Source of the DNA: Caldithrix sp.
Lineage (GTDB): Bacteria; Zhuqueibacterota; Zhuqueibacteria; Thermofontimicrobiales; Sulfurfontimicrobiaceae
Length of the DNA stretch: 47,983 nucleotides
Assembly: GCA_020722815.1 (NCBI GenBank)
Contig: DYKB01000029.1
Coordinates: forward strand, 1 to 47,983
Direction: 5' to 3'
The position numbers and the translations under genes were made by a program. Shown piece by piece: positions 17,179 to 26,544 of the stretch (the first letter of the stretch is position 1; each line of letters starts with the position of its first letter). The notes beneath the pieces are model-generated. The model saw only the letters and a list, made by a program, of their open reading frames with translations. It searched no databases and was not told the DNA's origin.

Positions 17179-17314
17179 GTCCGAGAACTAGGAAATTGGC
17201 CTAAAATAACCTTGCGAAGGTTAAAACAGCACAGTATATAGATTAAAATTGAAATATTAATCAATATATATCGTTATACCCATTCAAAAACCTTCGCAAG
17301 GTTAGTTCATGGAC
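17179..17314. repeat. GTCC...GGAC palindromic element, copy 2
   Basis: The ends GTCCGAGAACTA and TAGTTCATGGAC are imperfect inverted repeats. Internal AACCTTGCGAAGGTT and AACCTTCGCAAGGTT are exact reverse complements; in the 26408-26544 copy both change to the AACCTTTCGAAGGTT form together, preserving pairing. Confidence 0.7.
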
Positions 17315-17337
17315 AGCCTGTAAAGCTCGTGGCATTT

Positions 17338-17481
17338 CGTATCCGTTCACAGGTGTGATCAAATAAAAGCTTCTGTCATGCCCGAATGCTTTTATCGGGC
17401 ATTCATTTGCCGAAAGAAATATGGATTCCCGCCAAAAACATGCGGGAATGACCGCGTCGATCCACCCTGTGAACAGTTACG
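17338..17481. repeat. 144-bp GTTCACAGG MITE, copy 1
   Basis: The ends CGTATCCGTTCACAGG and CCTGTGAACAGTTACG are inverted repeats. The interior has ATGCCCGAATGC / TCGGGCAT and TGGATTCCCGCC / GCGGGAATGA hairpins. A second copy of identical length is at 23450-23593. Confidence 0.8.
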
Positions 17482-17564
17482 GCAATTCAATTATTACTTA
17501 TTGAAATTCATATTGTTATCATCTTAACCTGACAGCTATGCCCTTCGTGGGGCAAGGTTGAGTA

Positions 17565-18761
17565 TCATTCATCAACCGGATTCGACCTTATCAACGTGGC
17601 TTTTTTAATCATTCCTTTTCCAAAACGATCTTCAACCAGGTCGATTAATGAGTCGATATTTCGGGACTGCGGTTTTGTTTTATCGAAAAAGGCTAATTGT
17701 TCACCCGACGCTTCATCAAACTGGGAAACACCCAGCCCAATCAGGCGAACTTTCATTTCACCACAATTAAAATGGCGAAATAGTGCCAATCCGGTATTTC
17801 GGATTTCTTCAGAATTATCAGTGAAATTTGTCAATGATTTGCGTCGGGTAGATGTCGAAAAATCCGCCAGCCTTATTTTTAATGTAATCGTCCTGGCTTT
17901 TAATTTCTTCTCGCGCAGACTTTTGCCGAGAATTTCGGCGATTTCAAACAACACCAGTTCTAATTTTTGACAATCATCGGTATCTTCAAAAAAGGTTATT
18001 TCTTTACTAATCGATTTTCGTTCCTCACCAGTTTCAACAGGGCGTGAATCGATGCCATTGGCCAGATACCAGTAATCCATGCCAACTTTGCCAAATAATT
18101 TCACCAATTCATCAACCGTCATACTCGCCAGTTGCCCGATGGTGAAAATACCCCGGCGCTGGAAAAGCGGTTCGGTCTTTTTCCCGATGCCCCACATTTT
18201 AGAGATTGCCAGTGGTGCCAGAAATTCCTTCTCATTTCCAGGTTCAACAATCACCAATCCATCCGGCTTTTGCAGATCAGAAGCAATCTTCGCAATGAAC
18301 ATATTCGGCGCGATGCCAATTGAAGCCGTCAAGCCAATCTCCGTCTTAATTCGCTCCTTAATTTTTATTGCGATGGTTCGGGCATCACCCAATAATTTAA
18401 GCGACCCCGTTAGATCCATAAACGCCTCATCAATACTAATCGGTGCGATAAGCGGGGTGAAGTCATACAGCAAACGCATGATTTGTTCAGAAATTTCCAG
18501 ATACCGATGACCCCGTGGACGGACAAAAATCCCAGTCGGGCAAGAACGATACGCCTGGGAGATTGGCATGGCAGAATGAATTCCAAATTTTCGCGCTTCA
18601 TAACTGGCCGTTGAGACAACCCCTCTTCCCTTTCCGCCCAACGGATCGGCTCCGACAATCACCGGTTTTCCACGGTACTGCGGAAAATCGAGTTGTTCGA
18701 CAGCGGCAAAAAAAGCGTCCATGTCCAGATGAAAAATTGTACGATTGGCTAAATTTTGCAT
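17565..18761 (-). CDS. dinB: DNA polymerase IV (Y family)
   Basis: 398 residues. Catalytic metal ligands are D13 in HLDMDAFFAAVEQ and D111-E112 in ISIDEAFMDL; an aromatic steric-gate position is at F17/F18; the thumb HhH region and little-finger domain follow, and QLAFF near residue 355 fits a beta-clamp binding motif. Pol IV performs error-prone translesion synthesis past lesions. Its length is close to other non-enteric DinB proteins. It stands alone on the minus strand; no LexA-type operator was recognised in the 220-bp upstream gap. The start ATG at 18761 has no strong ribosome-binding site. Confidence 0.95.
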   Translation of the reverse strand: MQNLANRTIFHLDMDAFFAAVEQLDFPQYRGKPVIVGADPLGGKGRGVVSTASYEARKFGIHSAMPISQAYRSCPTGIFVRPRGHRYLEISEQIMRLLYDFTPLIAPISIDEAFMDLTGSLKLLGDARTIAIKIKERIKTEIGLTASIGIAPNMFIAKIASDLQKPDGLVIVEPGNEKEFLAPLAISKMWGIGKKTEPLFQRRGIFTIGQLASMTVDELVKLFGKVGMDYWYLANGIDSRPVETGEERKSISKEITFFEDTDDCQKLELVLFEIAEILGKSLREKKLKARTITLKIRLADFSTSTRRKSLTNFTDNSEEIRNTGLALFRHFNCGEMKVRLIGLGVSQFDEASGEQLAFFDKTKPQSRNIDSLIDLVEDRFGKGMIKKATLIRSNPVDE

Positions 18762-18981
18762 AACAACAGGTAAATTAATATGTTGAATGATCTGATGGAT
18801 AGATATGGTTTATTACATTTTTGATAAAGCCACCCTTTTATAATTAATAAAAAAAATTGAGGAGATCAAGAGGAAATTTAATTTAAATAGATTTAACATG
18901 AATAAAAATTCCTGAAAATTAAATAGTTAATCCTTATGCAAAAAATTTGAATAATTTATATTGAATAGTAAACGACTTAAA

Positions 18982-21900
18982 TCACCGCGCTAAAATTATC
19001 TGTCCTTTAGCCATTATTTTTTCTGCATCTTTTAAAATGTACAGATAAATTCCAGGCTTCATTGGATTTCCGTTCTTATCGACACCGTCCCAATAAAAAA
19101 TGGCTTCGGTTTTCCGGTGAAAAGTCGCGAGCAGTTTTCCTTCAAAAGAGAAAATTTTTAATTGTGGCGTATCTAATTCGAGCTGGGTAAAATCGAATTT
19201 CACCTGATCATTGATACCATCCCCATTGGGTGAAAACGGATTTGGGGTCACGCGTCCAATCCCTTCTTCAATTTCAACAATCAATTCAGCAATATTATTC
19301 ATTTCATAGGATTCAACAATTTGATCTTTTGAATCCACGATAACCTTAAATTGGTATTTTCCGGCTGGATAGCTACATAATTTTTTGACAAGAATCGACG
19401 TATCGGCCGGTAAGTCATGAATGAGTGTATCGCCGATCTGATTATTAAATTCATAAAAACTGATTTCAAAAGGCTTGTTGATCCGCACATTTTTACTTTT
19501 GACTTCAGCGACCAGGAAAAAAGGAATATTCATCGTCAATTTATTGGCTGGAAAGGTTCTTAAACTAACGATTTGTAAATCAGGCTGTTTATCCACCGTA
19601 TAAAATGAATATTTTTTTATTGGCATCCCATTTCCAACGCGATCAGCCGCTTCGATAACAATTTCCACTTTTTCTCCCATGGACAATTCAACTTGTGGTT
19701 TGCACTGCACCTGAATATTCAATGAATCCTGGGGTTGAATTGAAAGCTGTGCTTCTGCATTTTTTATCAGTACCCGTATTGAGCCTTCCTCAACCCCGGA
19801 AAGATTATCCCGAATCCAGAAAGATGGTTCAATGTCCGGCACAACATTGACCTCATCCGGCCGGGGATTCAAATCGGTCACTTCTGGTGGTCGGTTATCC
19901 AACATTGTCGAAAAGGTGTAAATGTCAGAAGGCATCGTATTCTCAGCCTGGTCCCGGGCATCCACGACGATTTCGACTGTTTCATTATATTGAAAAGCAG
20001 GTGTCGGGCGATAAAGGACCTGATAGTCCTTCTCATTCCCACTAATTTCAGGCTGAACTGACTGATTATTGATTTTCATCTGAATACTAAATTTATCAAC
20101 ACCACTGAGATCATCCCGAATCTTTAACATCACCGGTAGACCTGGCGCCACATTTCGGGCGTTACGAGCCGGGAAATGATCTGCCGTGTAAGGCGGAATT
20201 GAATCAACACGGGGAGTTGTTGTAAATTGCCAGGCAACCCGTTTCATTTCATTCGGCGGGGTATACAGATCACGTGCTTCCACCCAAACCGTTACTTCTT
20301 TTGATCGATTCCAGGGAAGTAAAGGATAATGGATAATTTTATAGGCCAATGAATCACCCGTCGCCTGGAATTCCTGCTTGAGACTATCAACGTACAATTT
20401 CACCGACTTTAAATCAACCCCGGCCAGCCGATCACGAACGAAAAATTGAATTTTCGTATTGGGAGGAATATCCCGGGAATCCGGTGCCGGATATTGATCC
20501 GTGACAAACGGTGCTTCCCAATCCTTGATCACCCCAAATTGCCATAAAAAGGGCAGCATTTCATTCGGCTCAGGAGCTAAATCGGCGGCTCGAATCAAAA
20601 TACTCACTTTTTGCCCGAAATCAAACCTTGTATCAGGCACAAAACGAATTCGTAAGTGGTTGAAACTGCCCGGGCTAATGTTTTCAATAGTATCAGGTTG
20701 TACCGGCTGCTGATTTATCCAGATTTTAAGCGAATCAATATTGACACCGGATTCCTCATCTTTTATTTCAAACTGAATCACCGGCTGACGTGGAACCGTT
20801 GTATCACCCTGAATTGGCATTAGATTAAAAATCCGGGGTGGTAGTGAATCAGTAACTTCCGGTTGCATCGTAAAAAAATAACTGGAAAATTCCAATTGAT
20901 TGGGTGGATAGGAAATATCTTTGACACTTAATGAAATATCTATCTTCTGAGAATGGGGAAAAGAATAAGATGACGCATAGATGAGCTGAAGTAATTTTAA
21001 ATCCCCTGCCATTCCGGGGTGAACTTCTACTCCTTCAATATATAGTTCAATCGAACTTGTATCAATTCCGGTGCTATCCGACAGCCAGATCTCAATAACC
21101 GAATTAACCGGCACATTCTGGGCACCTAACGCGGGTTTAATTTGAATGACCTGGGGGGAGAGTGTATCCTGAATCGTGACGAAAGTATATTCTTCGGCTG
21201 CACGTTCATTGGGTTCGGGAGCAAAATCCTGGAGGCCTGCTATATTGACCCGAACCTCCTGATTAAAATGCAATTTTTCTGCCGGTTGACAACGAACCGT
21301 CAATTCGCGGATGGAGCCTTCGGTCTGGATTTTTGCCGGGATTCCATCGATAAGAACATTCAAATTGGTAATGTCAACGCCTGATTCCAGATCACGCACA
21401 ATAAAATAGATGGACGAATCCGGATGCACGTGCTGTTGAAATGGTTCCGGTACGTATTTAATAATTTCGGGGGGGTTCGTATCCGGCGTATCTGAGCCTA
21501 AACCATAGTAAGTCACGATTCTTAATGTATCACCCGGCTGAATTTCAACCGGATACCACCACATACCAACCGCACTATCAGAGGTATAGCGTTCGTCCAA
21601 AGCTGGTTGATAATCCCAGAGCTGTTTCGTAATTTCGGTATAGCGGGCAATCACCAGTCGATCCGGCGTTGTGGCGCCATAATCTCTCAATGTCCCCTGC
21701 GCTGAAAAAACCGTTTCGCCATTGGCCTCATTTTTAGCCGTCCACCAGGGTGGCATCTTCGGGAGTGTAAATTCACGCTCATATTCACTCGCCCCATAAT
21801 AAGGCAAATCGATTGGCGCGCCATCCGTAAGACCCAATTTTGTATCCAATAAAATGCGAACGCCAACCTGATGCGCCAGTTGGTCCTGATTGACGATAAT

Positions 21901-23289
21901 ATATTCCAGCATGGCCGTATCTTCACGCGGCGGATTCGCCCAGGTGCTTAAAACCAGTGCGACAGTTTGCTGAATCATGATATTATTTATTTGCCAGCTT
22001 CGGCTGATTGATTTATTTTCAACTGCAATCGTGGGGGGGACTACCGAATTCCCTTCCTTGGCGCCAAATCGGTAATTTTTTTCATCGATTTGAATGGTGG
22101 TAAAAGACATCACGGGGCGAGGATGGCCGTTTAGTAAACTTAAGGAATCATCTGCCGGACTTTCCAGGCCACCAGTGGTCCCTAAAGTAAAATTGGTCCC
22201 TGGAAATTTATCAGTTACCGCAACTTCAATGTATTCATTATTTAAAATATGCGTTTTGACGGGGCCAAGATTGAAATCAATATTTGAAGTGATCAATGGC
22301 GATTCGACCTTCACCCAGGTCGCCTGATTAAAATTATCAGAATTATTAAAATATTCCGGACGATATTTCCACGGATCAACCTCATACGTATAAACTTTGT
22401 ACGTACCAGATTTTAACCCACCCGCCTGAAAAAAACCATTTTGATCCGTCCAGGCCTGGGATGCCCACTCCTGAGTGGAATCCTGAACCACAATCCATAC
22501 CTGTTCTATGCCGGCACGTGTTTCTTCATCATAGACACGCCCGGCAATTTTCCCACCCTTCTGTAACGCGAAATCTTTATTAGGATTGATCTCTCCCTGA
22601 ACGACGAAAACCGAGTCGCCAAACTTTCTTGCTTCGGCGCCGGATGACCAATAAACAGGGATGTATCCCTGATCAACACCAAACGCCCGAATAAAATAGT
22701 GGTCAGCCTGCAATGCCGGACTTTGATAATGCCCCAGCGAATCAGTTCGCGTAATTCCATTAACGTCTTTAAAAAATACATCATAAAAATAGACTTCGAT
22801 GTTGGAGAGGGCTTCACCGGTGAGCGCATCGGTAATGGTACCCGCAATAAATCCACCCCGGCCAAGCACAAAATCGATATTGGTCACTTCACTGCCATCA
22901 TTGACTTTAAGAGCAGTGGCTTTTTGGCGGGATCGGGCATCATTATAATATTCATCCACATAATTTAATTCATTAATGGTGCGAACGACGTACGTCTCTG
23001 GTTCCAAACCAACAATTTTATAATAGCCAGTTCCATCAGTCGCCGCCCATCTCCGTTGATGAACACCTTCCTTTAACGCACTAATCGTCGCCCGAACCAC
23101 CACATTTTGAAGACCGGTGCCAGTTTCATCTGTCACCCGACCGGATATTGAACCAGTACCGGCCTGCGAATAAAGAAATGATAATCCGCTGGTGGTAAAC
23201 AAAAGAAAAAAGACACCAAGTGATTTTTTTGTTCGATAAAAAAACTGCTGCAAAATACAGGAAAGCCTCATCTTCAGAATCAGCATCAT
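18982..23289 (-). CDS. Large secreted multidomain protein, CHU_C/FlgD-tailed
   Basis: 1435 residues from the ATG at 23289, chosen because AAGGGGG lies just upstream; the frame extends 44 codons further but without a start signal. Order: signal segment (KKSLGVFFLLFTTSGLSFLYSQ), three carboxypeptidase-regulatory-like beta domains (GSISGRVTDETGTG, GFIAGTITDALTGE, GKIAGRVYDEE), a central beta-sandwich region, six Ig-like (Big) repeats each beginning PP-x-V and containing R/KD-x-x-SGVD, a CARDB-like domain (PDLQIVSLRTFPA), and a C-terminal gliding-type domain (VTPNPFSPNGDGIND). The tail suggests export and surface sorting in the manner of type IX substrates. Its function is unknown; adhesin or envelope structural roles are plausible. 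Confidence 0.85.
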   Translation of the reverse strand: MMLILKMRLSCILQQFFYRTKKSLGVFFLLFTTSGLSFLYSQAGTGSISGRVTDETGTGLQNVVVRATISALKEGVHQRRWAATDGTGYYKIVGLEPETYVVRTINELNYVDEYYNDARSRQKATALKVNDGSEVTNIDFVLGRGGFIAGTITDALTGEALSNIEVYFYDVFFKDVNGITRTDSLGHYQSPALQADHYFIRAFGVDQGYIPVYWSSGAEARKFGDSVFVVQGEINPNKDFALQKGGKIAGRVYDEETRAGIEQVWIVVQDSTQEWASQAWTDQNGFFQAGGLKSGTYKVYTYEVDPWKYRPEYFNNSDNFNQATWVKVESPLITSNIDFNLGPVKTHILNNEYIEVAVTDKFPGTNFTLGTTGGLESPADDSLSLLNGHPRPVMSFTTIQIDEKNYRFGAKEGNSVVPPTIAVENKSISRSWQINNIMIQQTVALVLSTWANPPREDTAMLEYIIVNQDQLAHQVGVRILLDTKLGLTDGAPIDLPYYGASEYEREFTLPKMPPWWTAKNEANGETVFSAQGTLRDYGATTPDRLVIARYTEITKQLWDYQPALDERYTSDSAVGMWWYPVEIQPGDTLRIVTYYGLGSDTPDTNPPEIIKYVPEPFQQHVHPDSSIYFIVRDLESGVDITNLNVLIDGIPAKIQTEGSIRELTVRCQPAEKLHFNQEVRVNIAGLQDFAPEPNERAAEEYTFVTIQDTLSPQVIQIKPALGAQNVPVNSVIEIWLSDSTGIDTSSIELYIEGVEVHPGMAGDLKLLQLIYASSYSFPHSQKIDISLSVKDISYPPNQLEFSSYFFTMQPEVTDSLPPRIFNLMPIQGDTTVPRQPVIQFEIKDEESGVNIDSLKIWINQQPVQPDTIENISPGSFNHLRIRFVPDTRFDFGQKVSILIRAADLAPEPNEMLPFLWQFGVIKDWEAPFVTDQYPAPDSRDIPPNTKIQFFVRDRLAGVDLKSVKLYVDSLKQEFQATGDSLAYKIIHYPLLPWNRSKEVTVWVEARDLYTPPNEMKRVAWQFTTTPRVDSIPPYTADHFPARNARNVAPGLPVMLKIRDDLSGVDKFSIQMKINNQSVQPEISGNEKDYQVLYRPTPAFQYNETVEIVVDARDQAENTMPSDIYTFSTMLDNRPPEVTDLNPRPDEVNVVPDIEPSFWIRDNLSGVEEGSIRVLIKNAEAQLSIQPQDSLNIQVQCKPQVELSMGEKVEIVIEAADRVGNGMPIKKYSFYTVDKQPDLQIVSLRTFPANKLTMNIPFFLVAEVKSKNVRINKPFEISFYEFNNQIGDTLIHDLPADTSILVKKLCSYPAGKYQFKVIVDSKDQIVESYEMNNIAELIVEIEEGIGRVTPNPFSPNGDGINDQVKFDFTQLELDTPQLKIFSFEGKLLATFHRKTEAIFYWDGVDKNGNPMKPGIYLYILKDAEKIMAKGQIILAR

Positions 23290-23449
23290 TTTAACCCCCT
23301 TAAACGCCACAATATTCCTCGTTTCATGGCGGTAAAAATATTTTTTTACACCGCCATATCGAAAAAATTGATACAAAATTACAAACATCATGCCAGATCG
23401 ATTTTGATATTGGTCGGTCAAATTTTGTCGATGCTTTCCCTTGAATGGC

Positions 23450-23593
23450 CGTATCTGTTCACAGGTAAGATAAAATAATTGCTTCTGTCATGCCCGAATG
23501 CTTTAATCGGGCATCCATTCGTCTGAAAAAGTGTGGATTCCCACCCAAAAAATGCGGGAATGACAGATTTGATCCACCCTGTGAACGGCTACG
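23450..23593. repeat. 144-bp GTTCACAGG MITE, copy 2
   Basis: The ends CGTATCTGTTCACAGG and CCTGTGAACGGCTACG are inverted repeats. Length and internal hairpins match the 17338-17481 copy. It lies directly upstream of the large secreted-protein gene and 10 bp from a REP copy. Confidence 0.8.
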
Positions 23594-23603
23594 AATTTTG
23601 ACT

Positions 23604-23652
23604 TGACCCGGCGCGTTACCGCTGCATTACACCGCAGAGCGCTGTAACGAGG
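23604..23652 (+). repeat. REP element, distant third copy
   Basis: The linker CCGCTGCATT (23619-23628) and AACGAGG tail are identical to the copies beside the RAYT gene. The second stem ACACCGC-AGA-GCGCTGT retains pairing apart from one mismatch; the first stem (TGACCC with GCGTTA) is partly decayed. It is about 22 kb from the transposase gene. Confidence 0.75.
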
Positions 23653-23893
23653 GAGGTTTTTTACTCCCGTCAGGAAAAATAAAAATAACTCATAGATTTA
23701 TCTATGGGACAGATTCATTTATATGACAAATTCATCTGTCGGCTCGATACATCTCCAGGATCGATTTATCTCTGATATAATAAGAATGTTCATAAATTTT
23801 CCTTGCAATTCTGTAATTTATCCCTTATATTTAAGCGTGATTTTAAATGAGTTATGACCGAATTGGAATTTAAGATATAGGGAGGAATTCGCC

Positions 23894-24202
23894 ATGGCAG
23901 AACCAAATTTAACTTATGAACGTAAAGTATCGGGTGAAGAGGTGCAGGAAGGGTTTATTTTCATCCTGAAAGATTTTTTGCATTTTTTCCCAAAGCCTGA
24001 TATCAATTTTAAGTTAAAAGTCGAAGGGGAAGAATATGAGGTCGCGGTAGAAGCCTATGACTGCTGGTGTCAGGGACCACGCAAACCGCATGTCCATTAC
24101 AAAATTCCCATCCGAAAATTTCGGGGCAAATTTCCCATTCATCGGGGCACCAAAGTGGTTTTTACCAAACTTGAAGATAATGTCTACGAATTAAAAAAGT
24201 AA
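23894..24202 (+). CDS. Small conserved-looking protein of unknown function
   Basis: 102 residues, not recognised. It is charged and beta-rich, with a mid-segment VEAYDCWCQGPRKPHVHYKI holding a CxC and two His that could bind metal, then a basic strand pair (RKFRGKFPIHRGTKVVF). There are no signal or membrane segments. GGAGG sits 8 nt upstream of the ATG. Its stop codon is immediately followed by the ATG of the radical SAM gene, so the two are translationally coupled and probably work in one pathway. The 23653-23893 upstream gap is AT-rich leader sequence with no other gene. Confidence 0.75.
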   Translation: MAEPNLTYERKVSGEEVQEGFIFILKDFLHFFPKPDINFKLKVEGEEYEVAVEAYDCWCQGPRKPHVHYKIPIRKFRGKFPIHRGTKVVFTKLEDNVYELKK

Positions 24203-25813
24203 ATGCCAGGCTATTCCACAAATTTTAAGTTCTATTCTGAAAAAATAAAAGCATCCGAAACCTCAATCGTCCCGGTCAAAAAAGAAGCTTTACTCAAAAT
24301 AGCGCTGGTTTTTCCAAATCAGTACGCGGTGGCGATTTCCAATCTTGGCTTTCAGGAAGTTTTTCGGCAATTGAATGCCCACCCGGGCGTGGTTTGTGAA
24401 CGCTGTTTTTTATATCCCCCGCCGCTTCAAAATCTCCCGCTGACACTCGAATCAGGACGAAATCTTCATGAATTTGATATCATTGCTTTTTCGGTGTCCT
24501 TTGAACTGGATTATCCCAACCTGCTGCAAATTATCCAAAACAGTCAGCTTGAATTATTCGCCCATAAGCGGGATGACCGCGACCCGCTGATTATTTGTGG
24601 TGGCGTTATTTCCATGCTTAATCCCCTGCCCCTAGCGCCTTTTATCGATGTTTTTTTAATTGGCGAGGCGGAAACCCTTGTCGGTGATTTTTTGCGTGTC
24701 ATGCTGCAGTATAAAAATCAGGGACTGAAATCTACGGCCTGTCTGGATTCGTTGAAACAGCATCCTTCTTTCTGGTTGCCGAATGATCCGGGCGAAAAGA
24801 AAGCGAAGATAATCATTACCAGAGATCGGCGCGCTGAACCGATCCAGTCTTCGGTTATTTCCTCACTCAGTCATTTTAAAAATATGCACTTAATTGAAGT
24901 CGGTCGTGCCTGTGGTCGGGGGTGTCGTTTCTGCGCGGCGGGTTTTGTATATCGGCCAATTCACTTTTTTCCGGTGGAAATCCTCCTGGATCGGGTTTTA
25001 AACAATCCATTTGAGGCCAAACGGGCGGGATTAATTGGTTCCGCGCTATCGGATTATCCCGATCTTGAGCTTTTATGCGGCAGGTTGGTGGAAAATAATT
25101 TCGAGTTGGGTCTTTCTTCCTTTCGATTGGATGCGATTTCGCCTGATTTTGTCAATATTCTTGAAAAAGGCGGTATTAAAAGTTTAACATTGGCTCCTGA
25201 AGCTGGTTCGCAACGGCTGCGGAATATTATTCATAAGCAATTGACTGAAGAACAAATTTTTTCAGCGATTGAAGCCATCTCGAAATCAAGTATCCGGTCT
25301 TTAAAATTCTATTTCATGACCGGTTTCCCCGGCGAGAGTCAGGATGATCTGGATGCGATTGTGCAATTGATGCAGCAAATCGTCAAAATTGTTCGTTCCG
25401 ACTCGAAAATTTCGCTCAGTTTCAATACCTGCATTCCCAAACCCGGGACTCCCTTTCAATGGAGCCCGATGACCGAAGAAAAATTGATTGACCAGAAACG
25501 AAATTATCTCATCAATGAATTACGCAAGATGAAACGGATTGATGTGGGTCGAAAAAGTGCCCGTGAGGAGATTTTACAGGCGCTTTTTAGTGCGGGAAAT
25601 ATCGAAACCGGTCGTCTGATCGCCGAATATGTGACCGGAAAAGCTTCGTGGCATCAGCTTTTAAAGGCAAATCAGGAATTGGTGACGCAATTGATTTTTC
25701 ATCCAAAAGATTTGGAAACCGCATTTCCCTGGGATTTTTTAATAACAGATGAACAACGAAAAGTCTTATGGAAAAATTGGGAAAAGGCTAATATGCTGCT
25801 GGCTGTCAAATAA
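24203..25813 (+). CDS. B12-binding-type radical SAM protein (TIGR03960-like)
   Basis: 536 residues. The N-terminal half resembles the Rossmann-like region of B12-binding radical SAM enzymes (ALVFPNQYAVAISNLGFQ; DIIAFSVSFELDYPN; LIGEAETLVGDF), although no canonical cobalamin-ligand DxHxxG is visible. The radical SAM cluster motif is C237-x3-C241-x2-C244 in GRACGRGCRFCAAG; LGLSSFRLDAIS and FYFMTGFPGES follow as typical barrel strands. Close family members include the N-terminal part of TIGR03960 proteins, whose C-terminal DUF2344 partner is absent here. It starts right after the upstream small gene's stop with no own ribosome-binding site. The reaction is unknown; tRNA or RNA modification is a common role in related groups. 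Confidence 0.8.
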   Translation: MPGYSTNFKFYSEKIKASETSIVPVKKEALLKIALVFPNQYAVAISNLGFQEVFRQLNAHPGVVCERCFLYPPPLQNLPLTLESGRNLHEFDIIAFSVSFELDYPNLLQIIQNSQLELFAHKRDDRDPLIICGGVISMLNPLPLAPFIDVFLIGEAETLVGDFLRVMLQYKNQGLKSTACLDSLKQHPSFWLPNDPGEKKAKIIITRDRRAEPIQSSVISSLSHFKNMHLIEVGRACGRGCRFCAAGFVYRPIHFFPVEILLDRVLNNPFEAKRAGLIGSALSDYPDLELLCGRLVENNFELGLSSFRLDAISPDFVNILEKGGIKSLTLAPEAGSQRLRNIIHKQLTEEQIFSAIEAISKSSIRSLKFYFMTGFPGESQDDLDAIVQLMQQIVKIVRSDSKISLSFNTCIPKPGTPFQWSPMTEEKLIDQKRNYLINELRKMKRIDVGRKSAREEILQALFSAGNIETGRLIAEYVTGKASWHQLLKANQELVTQLIFHPKDLETAFPWDFLITDEQRKVLWKNWEKANMLLAVK

Positions 25814-25836
25814 TGAGGTATCGATAAAATAAAAAA

Positions 25837-25851
25837 GCACCCAGAAGGTGC
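25837..25851. terminator. Bidirectional intrinsic terminator
   Basis: GCACC-CAGAA-GGTGC stem flanked by an A-run (25831-25836) and a T-run (25853-25857), so it can end transcription from both sides. It separates the radical SAM gene from the convergent rpmB. Confidence 0.85.
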
Positions 25852-25859
25852 CTTTTTAT

Positions 25860-26072
25860 TTAACTGGCAACTGTTTTAATGCGTTGGGGTTTTTGAACTC
25901 TCCCACTGCGAATGCAACGTGTGCAGGCATAAATTCTTTGCGGGGTTCCATCAATAATCGCATGTACTTTCTGAAGATTCGGGAGCCAGCGGCGTTTGGT
26001 CAAATTGTGCGCATGACTGACGCTATTTCCAACCGAAGGCTTTTTTCCGCAAATATCACATTTTCTCGCCAT
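25860..26072 (-). CDS. rpmB: 50S ribosomal protein bL28
   Basis: 70 residues: [16 protein letters not shown] start, the [14 protein letters not shown] segment and a C-terminal [14 protein letters not shown]. Two CxxC pairs indicate the zinc-binding (C+) form of bL28. Part of the large ribosomal subunit. GGGAGA precedes the ATG. It is monocistronic, convergent with the radical SAM gene across a shared terminator. Confidence 0.97.
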   Translation of the reverse strand: MARKCDICGKKPSVGNSVSHAHNLTKRRWLPNLQKVHAIIDGTPQRIYACTRCIRSGRVQKPQRIKTVAS

Positions 26073-26407
26073 AAAATCTCCCTTTATAACTTTTATCGAA
26101 ATGAATGCTATTAACCGCTTAATAAATAAGTCCCAAATTATACAAAAAAAATCTCAAAAAAGCAAGGAAATTATTTGTGACTTTGTTTTAAAATAGTAAA
26201 ATTTATTGAGTCATACGGCCTGGTTATAAAAAGGAGATTCTTTATCCTGCAAAAAGCACAGCACTCAGAATGACAGGGCTGGCTTTGATTTTTTAATTTT
26301 AATGAAAAGTCTGATTCACGCTGCAAAACGCGTAGCTATTTGGTTAAAATGATAAGAATTTGAATTTAAAAAAAGTTACAATTTAATTAATACGCACGTT
26401 AGAATGT

Positions 26408-26544
26408 GTCCGAGAACTAAAAAATTGGCCAAAAACAACCTTTCGAAGGTTAAGAAGAACACGAGATATAGATTATATTTGAAATTTTAATCTATGCGTA
26501 TAATTATACCCATTTAAAAACCTTCGAAAGGTTAGTTCGCGGAC
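26408..26544. repeat. GTCC...GGAC palindromic element, copy 3
   Basis: The ends GTCCGAGAACTA and TAGTTCGCGGAC are inverted repeats, with internal AACCTTTCGAAGGTT and AACCTTCGAAAGGTT exact reverse complements. Further right, CGTGGCTATTTATTTATT and TTAACCTGACGGC (about 26706-26718) match the right end of the CATAGCC element at 16998-17540. The rest of 26073-26864 shows no gene. Confidence 0.7.

Larger units (their letters stand above)
16998..17540. mobile_element. Composite CATAGCC-ended repeat element
   Basis: CATAGCCGTCAGCTTAAG at 16998-17015 and CTTAACCTGACAGCTATG at 17523-17540 are inverted ends (16 of 18). Flanks CCCTTCCCGG and CCCTTCGTGG match at 8 of 10, a possible decayed target duplication. 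Inside lie a GTCC...GGAC element (17179-17314) and a 144-bp GTTCACAGG element (17338-17481), so it appears to be built by successive insertion. The same ends occur at 31840-32061. There is no coding capacity. Confidence 0.65.

Noticed and set aside
18982..23421. Using the first possible start of the large secreted protein (23421)
   Set aside because: The 44 extra residues precede the signal segment and lack a ribosome-binding site, while the ATG at 23289 has AAGGGGG upstream.
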